Shown piece after piece: positions 47,002 to 54,744 of a DNA stretch of 64,000 bases. A program made the translations under genes and the position numbers. The stretch spans positions 17,941 through 81,940 of the forward strand of contig JAQSDX010000009.1 in NCBI GenBank assembly GCA_029946125.1. Reading direction: 5' to 3'. The notes beneath the pieces were generated by a model. It ran no database searches. It saw only the letters and a program-made list of their open reading frames with translations, and had not been told where the DNA came from. Each line of letters opens with the position of its first letter. Position 1 is the first letter of the stretch. This DNA comes from Candidatus Methylobacter titanis (GTDB lineage: Bacteria; Pseudomonadota; Gammaproteobacteria; Methylococcales; Methylomonadaceae).

Positions 47002-47300
47002 GCCCCCTCCTCATATTTTTATATGTGTATTATTATTTTAAAGGTGAAATAAGATAATACTCCCTTACGGCTAAAAAAACATCTTTCACAGCTACTCTAA
47101 ATATCCTGTAGTTTTAACCAGTTACCATTAATTAATTATCTCAGAATTACTGTCAAACAGTACATGAACTGTAGAAAAGATAAGGTTTGTCGGCTTTCGT
47201 CGATGTCAAAAGTTGCGTAAAAAAATAGTTCATCGTATACTTCAATTCAGCTTACTTGATCAAGCTAGCATAATAATTTAAACACTTCTGGAGGTTCACA
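47002..47300. other. Control region upstream of pqqA
   Basis: About 300 bp of AT-rich non-coding DNA between two divergent genes. It contains the palindrome CTTGATCAAG at 47255-47264, extended by GCT and AGC outside, a possible operator about 35 nt ahead of pqqA. GGAGG stands 7 nt before the pqqA ATG. No other element is seen. Confidence 0.5.
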
Positions 47301-47375
47301 ATGAAATGGGAAACACCAAGCTATACAGACCTGCGTTTCGGTTTTGAAGTAACAATGTATATCTACAATCGTTAA
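47301..47375 (+). CDS. pqqA: PqqA, precursor peptide of pyrroloquinoline quinone
   Basis: This 24-residue peptide is too short for routine ORF calls. Glu16 and Tyr20, the two residues joined and cut out to make PQQ, stand in the conserved FGFEVTMYIYNR segment with the E-x3-Y spacing. PqqE with PqqD crosslinks them. The start has a strong GGAGG. A hairpin terminator follows at 47394-47419, before pqqB. Confidence 0.97.
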   Translation: MKWETPSYTDLRFGFEVTMYIYNR

Positions 47376-47393
47376 TTCGATTTGGATCAAAAA

Positions 47394-47419
47394 GGGGCTC
47401 ATCAAGAGCCCCTTTTTTT
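47394..47419 (+). terminator. Terminator/attenuator between pqqA and pqqB
   Basis: GGGGCTC and GAGCCCC form a perfect 7-bp stem with a 5-nt loop followed by T7. Located 18 nt after pqqA, it probably gives an abundant pqqA-only transcript with partial read-through into pqqB-E. Confidence 0.9.
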
Positions 47420-47484
47420 GCCTGACGACCTTTATTCCCGTATCATTTAAATTTTATCCCCCTATTTAAGCTACCTTCCAAACT

Positions 47485-48396
47485 ATGAAGATCAGAGTTC
47501 TCGGTTCAGGTGCAGGCGGCGGTTTTCCTCAATGGAACTGCAACTGCCATAATTGCCACCGCTTGCGACACAAAGAAATGAACGGCACAGCCCGTACTCA
47601 GTCATCCATTGCGGTAAGTACTGACAACAAAAACTGGCTGCTGTTTAATACCTCCCCCGACATTCGTGCCCAACTGGAAGCCTTTCCGGCCATCCAGCCT
47701 AAAGAAGGCGTTCGCGATACCGGCATTAAAGCCATCCTGTTGATCGACAGTCAGATCGACCATACCACTGGCATGCTGATGCTCAGAGAGGGCAAACCGC
47801 TGGACGTTTACTGTACGGAAATGGTCAAGCAAGATCTGACCACCGGCTTTCCCTTATTTAACATGCTGGCAGATTACTGCACCGTCAACCATCACCCGAT
47901 TCCTTTCGATGGCAGCAGCTTTACCATTCCCGGTATTGATGATTTACGTTTTTACACCCAAGCCTTAAAAAGCAAGGCACCGCCCTATTCTCCGCATCGA
48001 CATGATCCGCATGACGGCGACAATATCGGCGTGATCATCGAGCAAATTTCGACCGGCAAAAAAGTGTTTTATTCGCCCGGTCTGGGCGAAATAGAACCGC
48101 ATGTGATGGCAGCCATGCAAACCGTCGATTGTATACTGGTGGACGGTACTTTCTGGACCGATGATGAAATGTGTACGCAGAACATCAGCCATAAAAAGGC
48201 CCGCGAAATCGGCCACTTGCCTCAATCCGGTGCAGGCGGCATGATAGAAGCTCTGAATGGCGTTGCTAAAGCCCGCAAAATATTGATCCACATCAACAAC
48301 ACTAACCCGATCTTAGACGACGATTCCGAACAACGTAAAATACTCGATGCCGCCGGCATTGAAGTGTCCTACGACGGCTTGGAAATCGATTTATAA
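47485..48396 (+). CDS. pqqB: PqqB, PQQ biosynthesis MBL-fold oxygenase
   Basis: This 303-residue metallo-beta-lactamase-fold protein hydroxylates the tyrosine part of the excised Glu-Tyr. It begins [20 protein letters not shown], with the CxCxxC-type zinc cysteines CNCHNCHRL, and has [18 protein letters not shown] and the C-terminal [15 protein letters not shown]. It is second in the operon, after the terminator, and 10 nt before pqqC. Confidence 0.97.
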   Translation: MKIRVLGSGAGGGFPQWNCNCHNCHRLRHKEMNGTARTQSSIAVSTDNKNWLLFNTSPDIRAQLEAFPAIQPKEGVRDTGIKAILLIDSQIDHTTGMLMLREGKPLDVYCTEMVKQDLTTGFPLFNMLADYCTVNHHPIPFDGSSFTIPGIDDLRFYTQALKSKAPPYSPHRHDPHDGDNIGVIIEQISTGKKVFYSPGLGEIEPHVMAAMQTVDCILVDGTFWTDDEMCTQNISHKKAREIGHLPQSGAGGMIEALNGVAKARKILIHINNTNPILDDDSEQRKILDAAGIEVSYDGLEIDL

Positions 48397-48406
48397 AGGA
48401 TGCACC

Positions 48407-49135
48407 ATGAGCAGCGATAATCAAGCCTGGACCAGAGAACAATTTGAAGCCGAACTGCGCGGCATGGAAACTCATTACCATATTCATCATCCTTACCATA
48501 CGCTGATGAACGCAGGCAAACTCACCAAAGCGCAATTGCAGGGCTGGGTCGCCAACCGTTTTTATTATCAGGTCTGCATTCCGATTAAGGATGCCAATAT
48601 CTTGGCCAATTGCCCTGATCGCGAAACCCGCGCAAAATGGATACAGCGGATTATGGATCATGACGGACACCCTGGCGATCCGGGCGGCATTGAAGCCTGG
48701 ATACAACTGGGCATGGCTGTCGGTTTGACCCGGGAAGACATCACCTCATTAAAATTCGTGCTGCCGGGTGTGCGTTTTGCGGTCGATGCCTATGTTAATT
48801 TTGCTCGAAGAGCCGAATGGCATGAAGCGGCAAGCTCTTCGTTAACCGAACTGTTTGCCCCTAAAATTCACCAGCAGCGTTTGGACAACTGGCCGGAACA
48901 TTACCCATGGATTGATCAGGAAGGTTATATCTATTTCCGCAAACGCCTGACCGAGGCGCGACGCGATGTCGAACACGGTCTCGCCATCACGCTGGACTGG
49001 TACAAAACCCGTGAACAACAAGACCGCATGATTCAAATCCTGAAGTTCAAGCTGGATGTATTGTGGACAATGGCAGATGCAATGTATATGGCTTATATTC
49101 ACGAAATGCCGCCTTATTTTACTATTGAAAAATGA
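48407..49135 (+). CDS. pqqC: Pyrroloquinoline-quinone synthase
   Basis: Cofactorless oxidase that performs the last ring closure and eight-electron oxidation to PQQ. The 242-residue helical protein has [33 protein letters not shown] and RIMDHDG. The ATG at 48407 follows AAAGGA and gives the standard N-terminus; the frame is open upstream into pqqB, but that is not a start. It overlaps pqqD by 4 nt. Confidence 0.97.
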   Translation: MSSDNQAWTREQFEAELRGMETHYHIHHPYHTLMNAGKLTKAQLQGWVANRFYYQVCIPIKDANILANCPDRETRAKWIQRIMDHDGHPGDPGGIEAWIQLGMAVGLTREDITSLKFVLPGVRFAVDAYVNFARRAEWHEAASSSLTELFAPKIHQQRLDNWPEHYPWIDQEGYIYFRKRLTEARRDVEHGLAITLDWYKTREQQDRMIQILKFKLDVLWTMADAMYMAYIHEMPPYFTIEK

Positions 49136-49404
49136 GCATCAATCCAGATCAAACCATCAAATTTTCTCCCATGCACCGCCTGCAATGGGAAGAAGTACAA
49201 CAAAAAGATGTTATTCTTTATCCTGAAGGCATGGTCGAACTTAACCAAAGTTCCGCAGAAATCCTGAAAATGTGTGACGGCACCCGCAAGCTTGATCAAA
49301 TCATTGCTGATCTGGAACAGAAATTTGCAATGACCGGTCTTGTTAATGACATAACCGCTTTCCTGGAGGTCGCTTTAAAAAATGGCTGGATCCAACAAAA
49401 CTAA
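49132..49404 (+). CDS. pqqD: PqqD, PqqA-binding chaperone
   Basis: This 90-residue RiPP recognition element holds PqqA for PqqE. Motifs are [30 protein letters not shown] and the [14 protein letters not shown] end. The start overlaps the pqqC stop, and the end overlaps the pqqE start by 23 nt, indicating coupled translation. It is a separate gene and not fused to pqqC. Confidence 0.96.
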   Translation: MSINPDQTIKFSPMHRLQWEEVQQKDVILYPEGMVELNQSSAEILKMCDGTRKLDQIIADLEQKFAMTGLVNDITAFLEVALKNGWIQQN

Positions 49405-50533
49405 CCCTACGACCGCGCTCAGGACAGGCATCACCCCGCCGCGCTGGTTGCTGGCGGAATTAACTTATGCCTGCCCGCTACAATGCCCTTATTGTTCCAA
49501 CCCGATTGACTATGCGAAATATCAATCCGAACTGGATACCGAGGACTGGAAGCGCGTACTCACACAAGCCCGAAAAATGGGCGCAGTGCAACTGGGTTTT
49601 TCCGGCGGCGAACCGTTAACCCGCAAGGATCTGCCCGAACTGGTTAAACACGCACGGGGCCTGGGTTATTATTCCAACCTGATTACTTCAGGCTATGGAC
49701 TGACCGAAGAAAAAATCATCCAACTCAAGGAAGCCGGACTAGACCATATTCAGGTCAGTATCCAAGCCAGCAGCCAGGAACTGAACGATCATATAGCCGG
49801 CACTGAATCGTTCCAGCACAAAAAAGAAGTCGCGCATCTGGTCAAAAAACACGGCTACCCAATGGTCTTGTGTGTAGTCATACACCGCGAAAATATCCAC
49901 CAGATGCCGCAAATTCTGGAAATGGCGGAAGAACTGGGCGCAGATTACCTGGAACTGGCAAATACTCAATATTACGGCTGGGCACATGCCAACCGCGATT
50001 TATTGCTGCCGACCAAAGAACAGTTCGAACAGGCCGAACAAATCGCCCAGGCTTTTAAAGAAAAAGTCGCCGGTAAAATGAAGATCTATTATGTGGTGCC
50101 GGATTTTCATGAAGACCGGCCCAAAGCCTGTATGAACGGCTGGGGAACGACCTTCTTAACCATCGCACCGGACGGCGTAGCCCTGCCCTGTCATTCGGCC
50201 CGTGAACTGCCGGGACTGGATTGTCCCAATGTGAAAGACTACAGCATCGAACAAATTTGGAACGAATCGAAAGCCTTCAATTTTTTCCGAGGCTATGAAT
50301 GGATGAAAGAACCGTGTAGCAGCTGCGATGAAAAAGAAAAAGATTTCGGCGGCTGCCGTTGTCAGGCTTATCTGTTAACGGGTGATATGTACGCCGCCGA
50401 CCCGGTGTGCAGCAAATCGCCTAATCACCCTGTGATTCAGGAAGCGATAGACTCAGCTAGAGCCAGTGCTTTATCTGACAATGAAAAGCCGTTGATATTT
50501 CGTAACAGCAAAAATTCACGGCTGCTGTCTTAA
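49382..50533 (+). CDS. pqqE: PqqE, radical SAM PqqA crosslinking enzyme
   Basis: Forms the Glu-Tyr carbon-carbon bond in PqqA. The 383-residue protein has the radical SAM cluster motif ACPLQCPYCSNP (CxxxCxxC), GFSGGEP for SAM binding, and a SPASM-type C-terminus with cysteines in PCHSAREL, CSSCDEKEKDFGGCRCQAY and DPVCSKSPNH. It is the last gene of the operon. No pqqF or pqqG protease gene follows. Confidence 0.96.
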   Translation: MAGSNKTNPTTALRTGITPPRWLLAELTYACPLQCPYCSNPIDYAKYQSELDTEDWKRVLTQARKMGAVQLGFSGGEPLTRKDLPELVKHARGLGYYSNLITSGYGLTEEKIIQLKEAGLDHIQVSIQASSQELNDHIAGTESFQHKKEVAHLVKKHGYPMVLCVVIHRENIHQMPQILEMAEELGADYLELANTQYYGWAHANRDLLLPTKEQFEQAEQIAQAFKEKVAGKMKIYYVVPDFHEDRPKACMNGWGTTFLTIAPDGVALPCHSARELPGLDCPNVKDYSIEQIWNESKAFNFFRGYEWMKEPCSSCDEKEKDFGGCRCQAYLLTGDMYAADPVCSKSPNHPVIQEAIDSARASALSDNEKPLIFRNSKNSRLLS

Positions 50534-50552
50534 GGCTCCTTTTATTAACCGC

Positions 50553-50587
50553 GAACACACGAAGAAAAACATAAACTTCGTGTGTTC
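50553..50587. repeat. Perfect 12-bp stem after pqqE
   Basis: GAACACACGAAG (50553-50564) pairs with CTTCGTGTGTTC (50576-50587) across 11 nt. No T run follows, so it is more like a repeat palindrome than a terminator. It joins the dispersed repeat copy C. Confidence 0.6.
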
Positions 50588-50682
50588 GGCAATTGCTCCT
50601 GCATTGCTCTCGATCGCTGTTCCAGACGCGATTCTACCTCCCCCATCCGTGGGGTCGTACCTTCTGCATCCATGCAGTCGTT
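50586..50682. repeat. Dispersed repeat, copy C
   Basis: Begins CGGCAATTGCTCCTGCATTG, contains an extra segment with the CCCC/GGGG hairpin CCCCATCCGTGGGG, and ends with the perfect palindrome CTGCATCCATGCAG followed by TCGT. Same family as 1556-1602 and 24018-24098. Non-coding, between pqqE and ubiX. Confidence 0.7.
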
Positions 50683-50720
50683 CGCGTCTTCCGTGGTGAA
50701 TAATTTATCCTCTGAAGCTT

Positions 50721-51296
50721 CTACAACCCTTCCCAAGGCGTGTACAAGCCGTCGACATTAACCCCGAACATATCTAAAACTCGACCGACAGTTTCATCAA
50801 CCATCGCCGCCAATGAATCCGATTTGCTGTAAAAAGCAGGCATCGGCGGAAAGATGATGCCGCCCATTTCGGTCACACTCGCCATATTTCGAATATGCAC
50901 CAGATTTAATGGAGTTTCGCGAGGCATGACCACCAAGCGTCGACGCTCTTTTAACACCACGTCAGCCGAGCGTGAAATCAGGTTGTCGCCAAAACCATGC
51001 GCAACCGCAGACAGGGTTTTCATCGAACACGGCGCGATAATCATGCCTTCGGTTTTAAAACCGCCGCTGGAAATACTCGCGGCAATATCATTGATACCAT
51101 GAGTGACATCGGCCAACTTAAACAGCTCAGCTCGCTTCATACCCATTTCATAGGTTAAATTGACCACGCCGGACGAAGAGATGACCAAATGCGTTTCCCA
51201 TTCCTCTTGGGCTTGCAAAACTTGCAGCATTCTTACCCCATAAACCGCACCGGTTGCACCGGTCATGGCGATGATCAAGCGTTTTTTTCGATTCAT
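50721..51296 (-). CDS. ubiX: Flavin prenyltransferase UbiX
   Basis: Makes prenylated FMN, the cofactor of the UbiD decarboxylase in ubiquinone synthesis. The 191-residue flavoprotein has IAMTGATGAVYGVRMLQ, MIIAPCSMKTLSAVAHG and RRLVVMPRETPLNLVHIRNM. It stands alone; ubiD is not in the window. It is convergent with pqqE across repeat DNA. Confidence 0.95.
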   Translation of the reverse strand: MNRKKRLIIAMTGATGAVYGVRMLQVLQAQEEWETHLVISSSGVVNLTYEMGMKRAELFKLADVTHGINDIAASISSGGFKTEGMIIAPCSMKTLSAVAHGFGDNLISRSADVVLKERRRLVVMPRETPLNLVHIRNMASVTEMGGIIFPPMPAFYSKSDSLAAMVDETVGRVLDMFGVNVDGLYTPWEGL

Positions 51297-51343
51297 TTTT
51301 TGTATGGCTCAATTAAATGTATGCTGGCTTCACTTGCGCTTTG

Positions 51344-51377
51344 TTCTGGTTCCCACGCTCCCGCGTGGGAACCAGAA
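51344..51377. repeat. REP-type palindrome with perfect 15-bp stem
   Basis: TTCTGGTTCCCACGC (51344-51358) pairs completely with GCGTGGGAACCAGAA (51363-51377) across a 4-nt loop. The GTTCCCACGC core is common in intergenic palindromes of many proteobacteria. It lies just after the stop of the Hsp70 gene and before ubiX. Confidence 0.8.
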
Positions 51378-51397
51378 AATAGTCTGCCTCGTGCTGA

Positions 51398-53326
51398 CTA
51401 CTCCCCCGCCCTGACATCAAACTCAATCTTCCATCGACCGTTGTCTTTTTGGGAAACGGCTTGCAGTTCCAACGTACCGACTTCGGTCACGGCTGCACAC
51501 AAATGCACCGGCACCACTTCACCGGGTCGGCGACCCTCTTCCGGCAAGGTGATTTCTATCTCCTCCAATTCATCCAGTTCTTCGTCAGTCCAATAATCCA
51601 GGCGGGTACCCACCTTATCCTCGCGCCGGGTATTGGAGGCGAAAAAGCGAAACCGTACCGGTTCGCCAATCACCAAACCGAATTCATCATCCGGCAATTC
51701 CTGTTGCGTACCTTCTTCCATGCCGAACGGAGCAATGCACAAGGCCTGAATTTCCGGCGACATGCCGGGCACTGCGGGCATGGCGCTTTCTATGCCAACA
51801 TAATAAGAGGCCGCCGTGCCGCCTTTAATACGCACACCCTTGCCTTTGCGAACATAGCCGTAATAAGCTGCGCCACGGGCGACGGCCAGATCAAGATCGG
51901 CACCTTCCAATAATCGGGCTTCGGGAGCCTGCTCCGCGCTCAACCACGAATTTAACACCTCCATTAACCGGTCAGCCAACGCATCGGCTTTTAGCACGCC
52001 ACCGTTAAACAACACCGCAGTAGGATGCAAAAAGCTCGCATGTTCCGGCAGATGAATATCGCTCAACTCGTCGGTAGCGCCTTGCTGCTTGGTCAAAAAC
52101 GCCGCCAGATGACGCGTAATGCCGGCATCCTGGGCATAAGGCAAACCGGCGGTTCTTAAGCCGGTACGAGGACGACTCACAGGCTTGTCGCTGACAACTA
52201 CCTTCGGCAAAAATCCTTCAATCAACACACGATTAACTTCTTCACGGGTTAATTCGCTGCGTAGCGTGCCGCCAATCAGCGAAGAACCTCTACTTGCCAC
52301 CACCAGCGGGATATTATCGACTTCGGTATTAATGAAAATTTTTTCTTTCGCATCGCGACAGCTGTGGGTCAACGCCTGAATCTGCCAAGGCTCCAAGCGT
52401 TTGCCGTCTTTTTCCAGCTTGGCTTTAACCGTATAGGCTAAAGCCAAATCCATGTTGTCGCCGCCCAGCAAAATATGATCGCCAACCGCCACCCGGGTCA
52501 GTTCGAGATTACCCTCTTGCTGGGTAACCGCTATCAATGATAAATCGGTGGTGCCGCCACCGACATCGATGACCAGGATAATATCGCCGACTTCGGCATG
52601 GTTGCGCCAATCACCGTGGCTTTTCTCTATCCAGCTGTATAATGCTGCCTGCGGTTCTTCCAGAAGAATTGCCTGGGTAAGACCTACGGCACGCGCGGCT
52701 TCAGCCGTCAACTCACGTGCCGCAGGATCGAATGAAGCCGGTACCGTAATAACGACATCCTGCTGATCCAACGGTGCATCGGGGAACTGACTTTGCCAGG
52801 CATCACGCAAATGTTGCAAGTACGCCGTAGTGGCCTGAAATGGTGAGACGCGGTCGACCTCGTCAGGGGCTTCAGCGGGTAAAATGGGGGCTTTGCAATC
52901 TACGCCGGTATGACATAACCAGCTTTTAGCGCTAGCCACCAGCCGTATCGGAGTTTTGCTGCCCAAGTTGCGGGCAATTTCACCGACCAAATAGTCCGGT
53001 TTTGCGATCCAGGGTAAGGCCGTAGAATCTTCTGCCAATTCGGCTGGATGAGCCTGATATAAGAACGACGGCAACTGTGGTTTGTCTTCAATCGAACCGG
53101 GAGAAGTCAGCTGCGGTATTGCCATGACTTGCGGCGAGAAGCCTTCATCGTCAATATGTTCCAGCTCGGCATAAGACAAAACGCAATGGGTGGTACCCAA
53201 ATCGATACCGACAGAAAACCGTATTCCCTGTTGCGTCGGTTCGACAACAACTTCATCCGGTTGATTTTCTAATTCCGCGACGACCCCATCTTCTTTAGCC
53301 GGTTGTGAACCAAACAACTCTTTCAT
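51398..53326 (-). CDS. Divergent Hsp70-family protein
   Basis: This 642-residue protein has an Hsp70 ATPase core: VGIDLGTTHCVLSY (phosphate 1), DVVITVPASFD, EEPQAALYSWIEK, ILVIDVGGGTTDLSL (phosphate 2) and VLFNGGVLKADAL (adenosine region). The C-terminal 200 residues do not look like the DnaK substrate domain. It overlaps the DUF2760 gene by 4 nt, a recurring pairing. In related clusters I recall a second Hsp70-like gene alongside; here a palindrome follows. Client and function unknown. Confidence 0.85.
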   Translation of the reverse strand: MKELFGSQPAKEDGVVAELENQPDEVVVEPTQQGIRFSVGIDLGTTHCVLSYAELEHIDDEGFSPQVMAIPQLTSPGSIEDKPQLPSFLYQAHPAELAEDSTALPWIAKPDYLVGEIARNLGSKTPIRLVASAKSWLCHTGVDCKAPILPAEAPDEVDRVSPFQATTAYLQHLRDAWQSQFPDAPLDQQDVVITVPASFDPAARELTAEAARAVGLTQAILLEEPQAALYSWIEKSHGDWRNHAEVGDIILVIDVGGGTTDLSLIAVTQQEGNLELTRVAVGDHILLGGDNMDLALAYTVKAKLEKDGKRLEPWQIQALTHSCRDAKEKIFINTEVDNIPLVVASRGSSLIGGTLRSELTREEVNRVLIEGFLPKVVVSDKPVSRPRTGLRTAGLPYAQDAGITRHLAAFLTKQQGATDELSDIHLPEHASFLHPTAVLFNGGVLKADALADRLMEVLNSWLSAEQAPEARLLEGADLDLAVARGAAYYGYVRKGKGVRIKGGTAASYYVGIESAMPAVPGMSPEIQALCIAPFGMEEGTQQELPDDEFGLVIGEPVRFRFFASNTRREDKVGTRLDYWTDEELDELEEIEITLPEEGRRPGEVVPVHLCAAVTEVGTLELQAVSQKDNGRWKIEFDVRAGE

Positions 53327-53970
53327 AACTCAACCTCTGCCGGCGTAACAATAGCCGCGTTATGCCCTGACGTCAGTTTGGGCAACCTGATACCGGTCAC
53401 TTGCCAACCCTTATGCACCAACGTACCGGTAAAAGGCGCATGACCGACGATATTGCCGGTTAAACGCACCGTAGCCGCATCAAAGCCCTGCGGCAGAGTG
53501 ATTTTACTGCCTTCCTGTTCGCTACGAACGGTAGCCAAGGTAAAGTGTTCATTAATTGCCTTATTACAGCCTTCATGCACAACACGGGCAGCAACACCAA
53601 TATCCGCATCGCTATAAGCGGCAATATCTTCTTTAATGAAATCGATAAAGCGCGCTTCTTTTTGCAATAAACCCAGCAATTGCAAGGCTGCATCAGGCGT
53701 TGCTTCTTTTAACACCACAGGTTCCGGCGCAGGCGCATGAACCAGCTTTTCAACTTCGACAATTTTCTCAACGATTTTTACCACCGGTTCAGGCGTCGGT
53801 GCAGCGGGCAAAACAGCCGGTTTTTTCTTGCAGCGCATCAGACTGATCAGCATCGACAGCAACAATACGATTAAAATCAGCGCCAACAAGGCCACAGTAC
53901 CCGCCAAACAAACATGCCAGAGGTCGAAGGTGGTGGGTTTCAAGGATAAATCAATTGCATAAGTATTCAT
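53323..53970 (-). CDS. DUF2760-type membrane-anchored protein
   Basis: This 215-residue protein has one transmembrane segment (about 20-45, CLAGTVALLALILIVLLLSM) followed by a proline/valine/glutamate-rich linker and a C-terminal domain (about 90-215) with LQLLGLLQKEARFIDFIKEDIAAYSDADIG and RVVHEGC, which I recognise as DUF2760. It is translationally coupled to the Hsp70-like gene. It presumably anchors or regulates that protein at the inner membrane (inference from pairing). Confidence 0.75.
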   Translation of the reverse strand: MNTYAIDLSLKPTTFDLWHVCLAGTVALLALILIVLLLSMLISLMRCKKKPAVLPAAPTPEPVVKIVEKIVEVEKLVHAPAPEPVVLKEATPDAALQLLGLLQKEARFIDFIKEDIAAYSDADIGVAARVVHEGCNKAINEHFTLATVRSEQEGSKITLPQGFDAATVRLTGNIVGHAPFTGTLVHKGWQVTGIRLPKLTSGHNAAIVTPAEVEL

Positions 53971-53988
53971 TAATCGAGACTCTTATAG

Positions 53989-54369
53989 TTATTGTTGACC
54001 GGATTTTCTGGCTGCTTCACCAAACATCATACCTTGCAGTACATTGCGCGTAGTTTGCATGCGCATCTGTCTTAAATGGCGGTCGGCAACGATGCCGGGC
54101 ACTTTTTCAGCCAGATAAACTTCGCGCATCTGGGACAAAATCGATTCGCATTGTTTCATGATCGCTTCCGTCGCCCGACGACTCTCCTGCTGTTGATGAG
54201 CAGGCTTTTGCATTTCACCCGAAACACACATTTTATATTGATACCCCGCATCCTGAATCTTCTTAATTGTGACATCGGACAGCGTGGTGTTATGCCATTC
54301 ATTTTTGGCATCATCAGCAAAAGCGGTTGCTGCCGACAATAAAACAGTTAAGAAAAGAATCTTTTTCAT
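53989..54369 (-). CDS. Secreted small protein upstream of DUF2760, function unknown
   Basis: This 126-residue protein has a clear Sec signal peptide (MKKILFLTVLLSAATAFA, cleavage after about 18). The mature part is helical and charged, with two cysteines (KMCVSGEM and MKQCESIL) that could form a disulfide. It lies 18 nt upstream of the DUF2760 gene, so probably one operon. I recognise no family. Confidence 0.68.
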   Translation of the reverse strand: MKKILFLTVLLSAATAFADDAKNEWHNTTLSDVTIKKIQDAGYQYKMCVSGEMQKPAHQQQESRRATEAIMKQCESILSQMREVYLAEKVPGIVADRHLRQMRMQTTRNVLQGMMFGEAARKSGQQ

Positions 54370-54744
54370 GGTATTTCCCGATATGGTTAAGCAAATTCTG
54401 AACGCTTGATTTTACGCGAACTGGTCAAAAATAAATAACATTTGTCAGCCTTATAAAAAGTACGCAATAGACTGGCTCTAGTTTATTTTAAACATAAATC
54501 GTCACCCTTACTGACAATGCGCCCGTTTTTCCGTCTTTCAAGGGGTTAAACGGTTGTAGTTGTGCTTTTTTACAGGTACTGCACCTAAATGTACGGGGTT
54601 ATCGTTCAGCAAGCTACGGGAAAATACAGCATAAAATTCGGCTTGGACGCCTTGAATTCATATAATAAATGCAAGGCTTGTTAAAAAAGTTAGATGCTAT
54701 ACTTTAACAAAATAATCGAATAACAGCCGAGCAGATGAAGTTAT
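54370..54744. other. Divergent promoter region of about 375 bp
   Basis: AT-rich non-coding DNA between the leftward small-protein/DUF2760/Hsp70 unit and the rightward PAS-GGDEF-EAL gene. It must carry promoters for both. I see no clear operator, RNA or repeat. Confidence 0.5.

Noticed and set aside
50545..50736. 63-codon ORF after pqqE
   Set aside because: Consists of repeat copy C plus the adjoining hairpin; no ribosome site.
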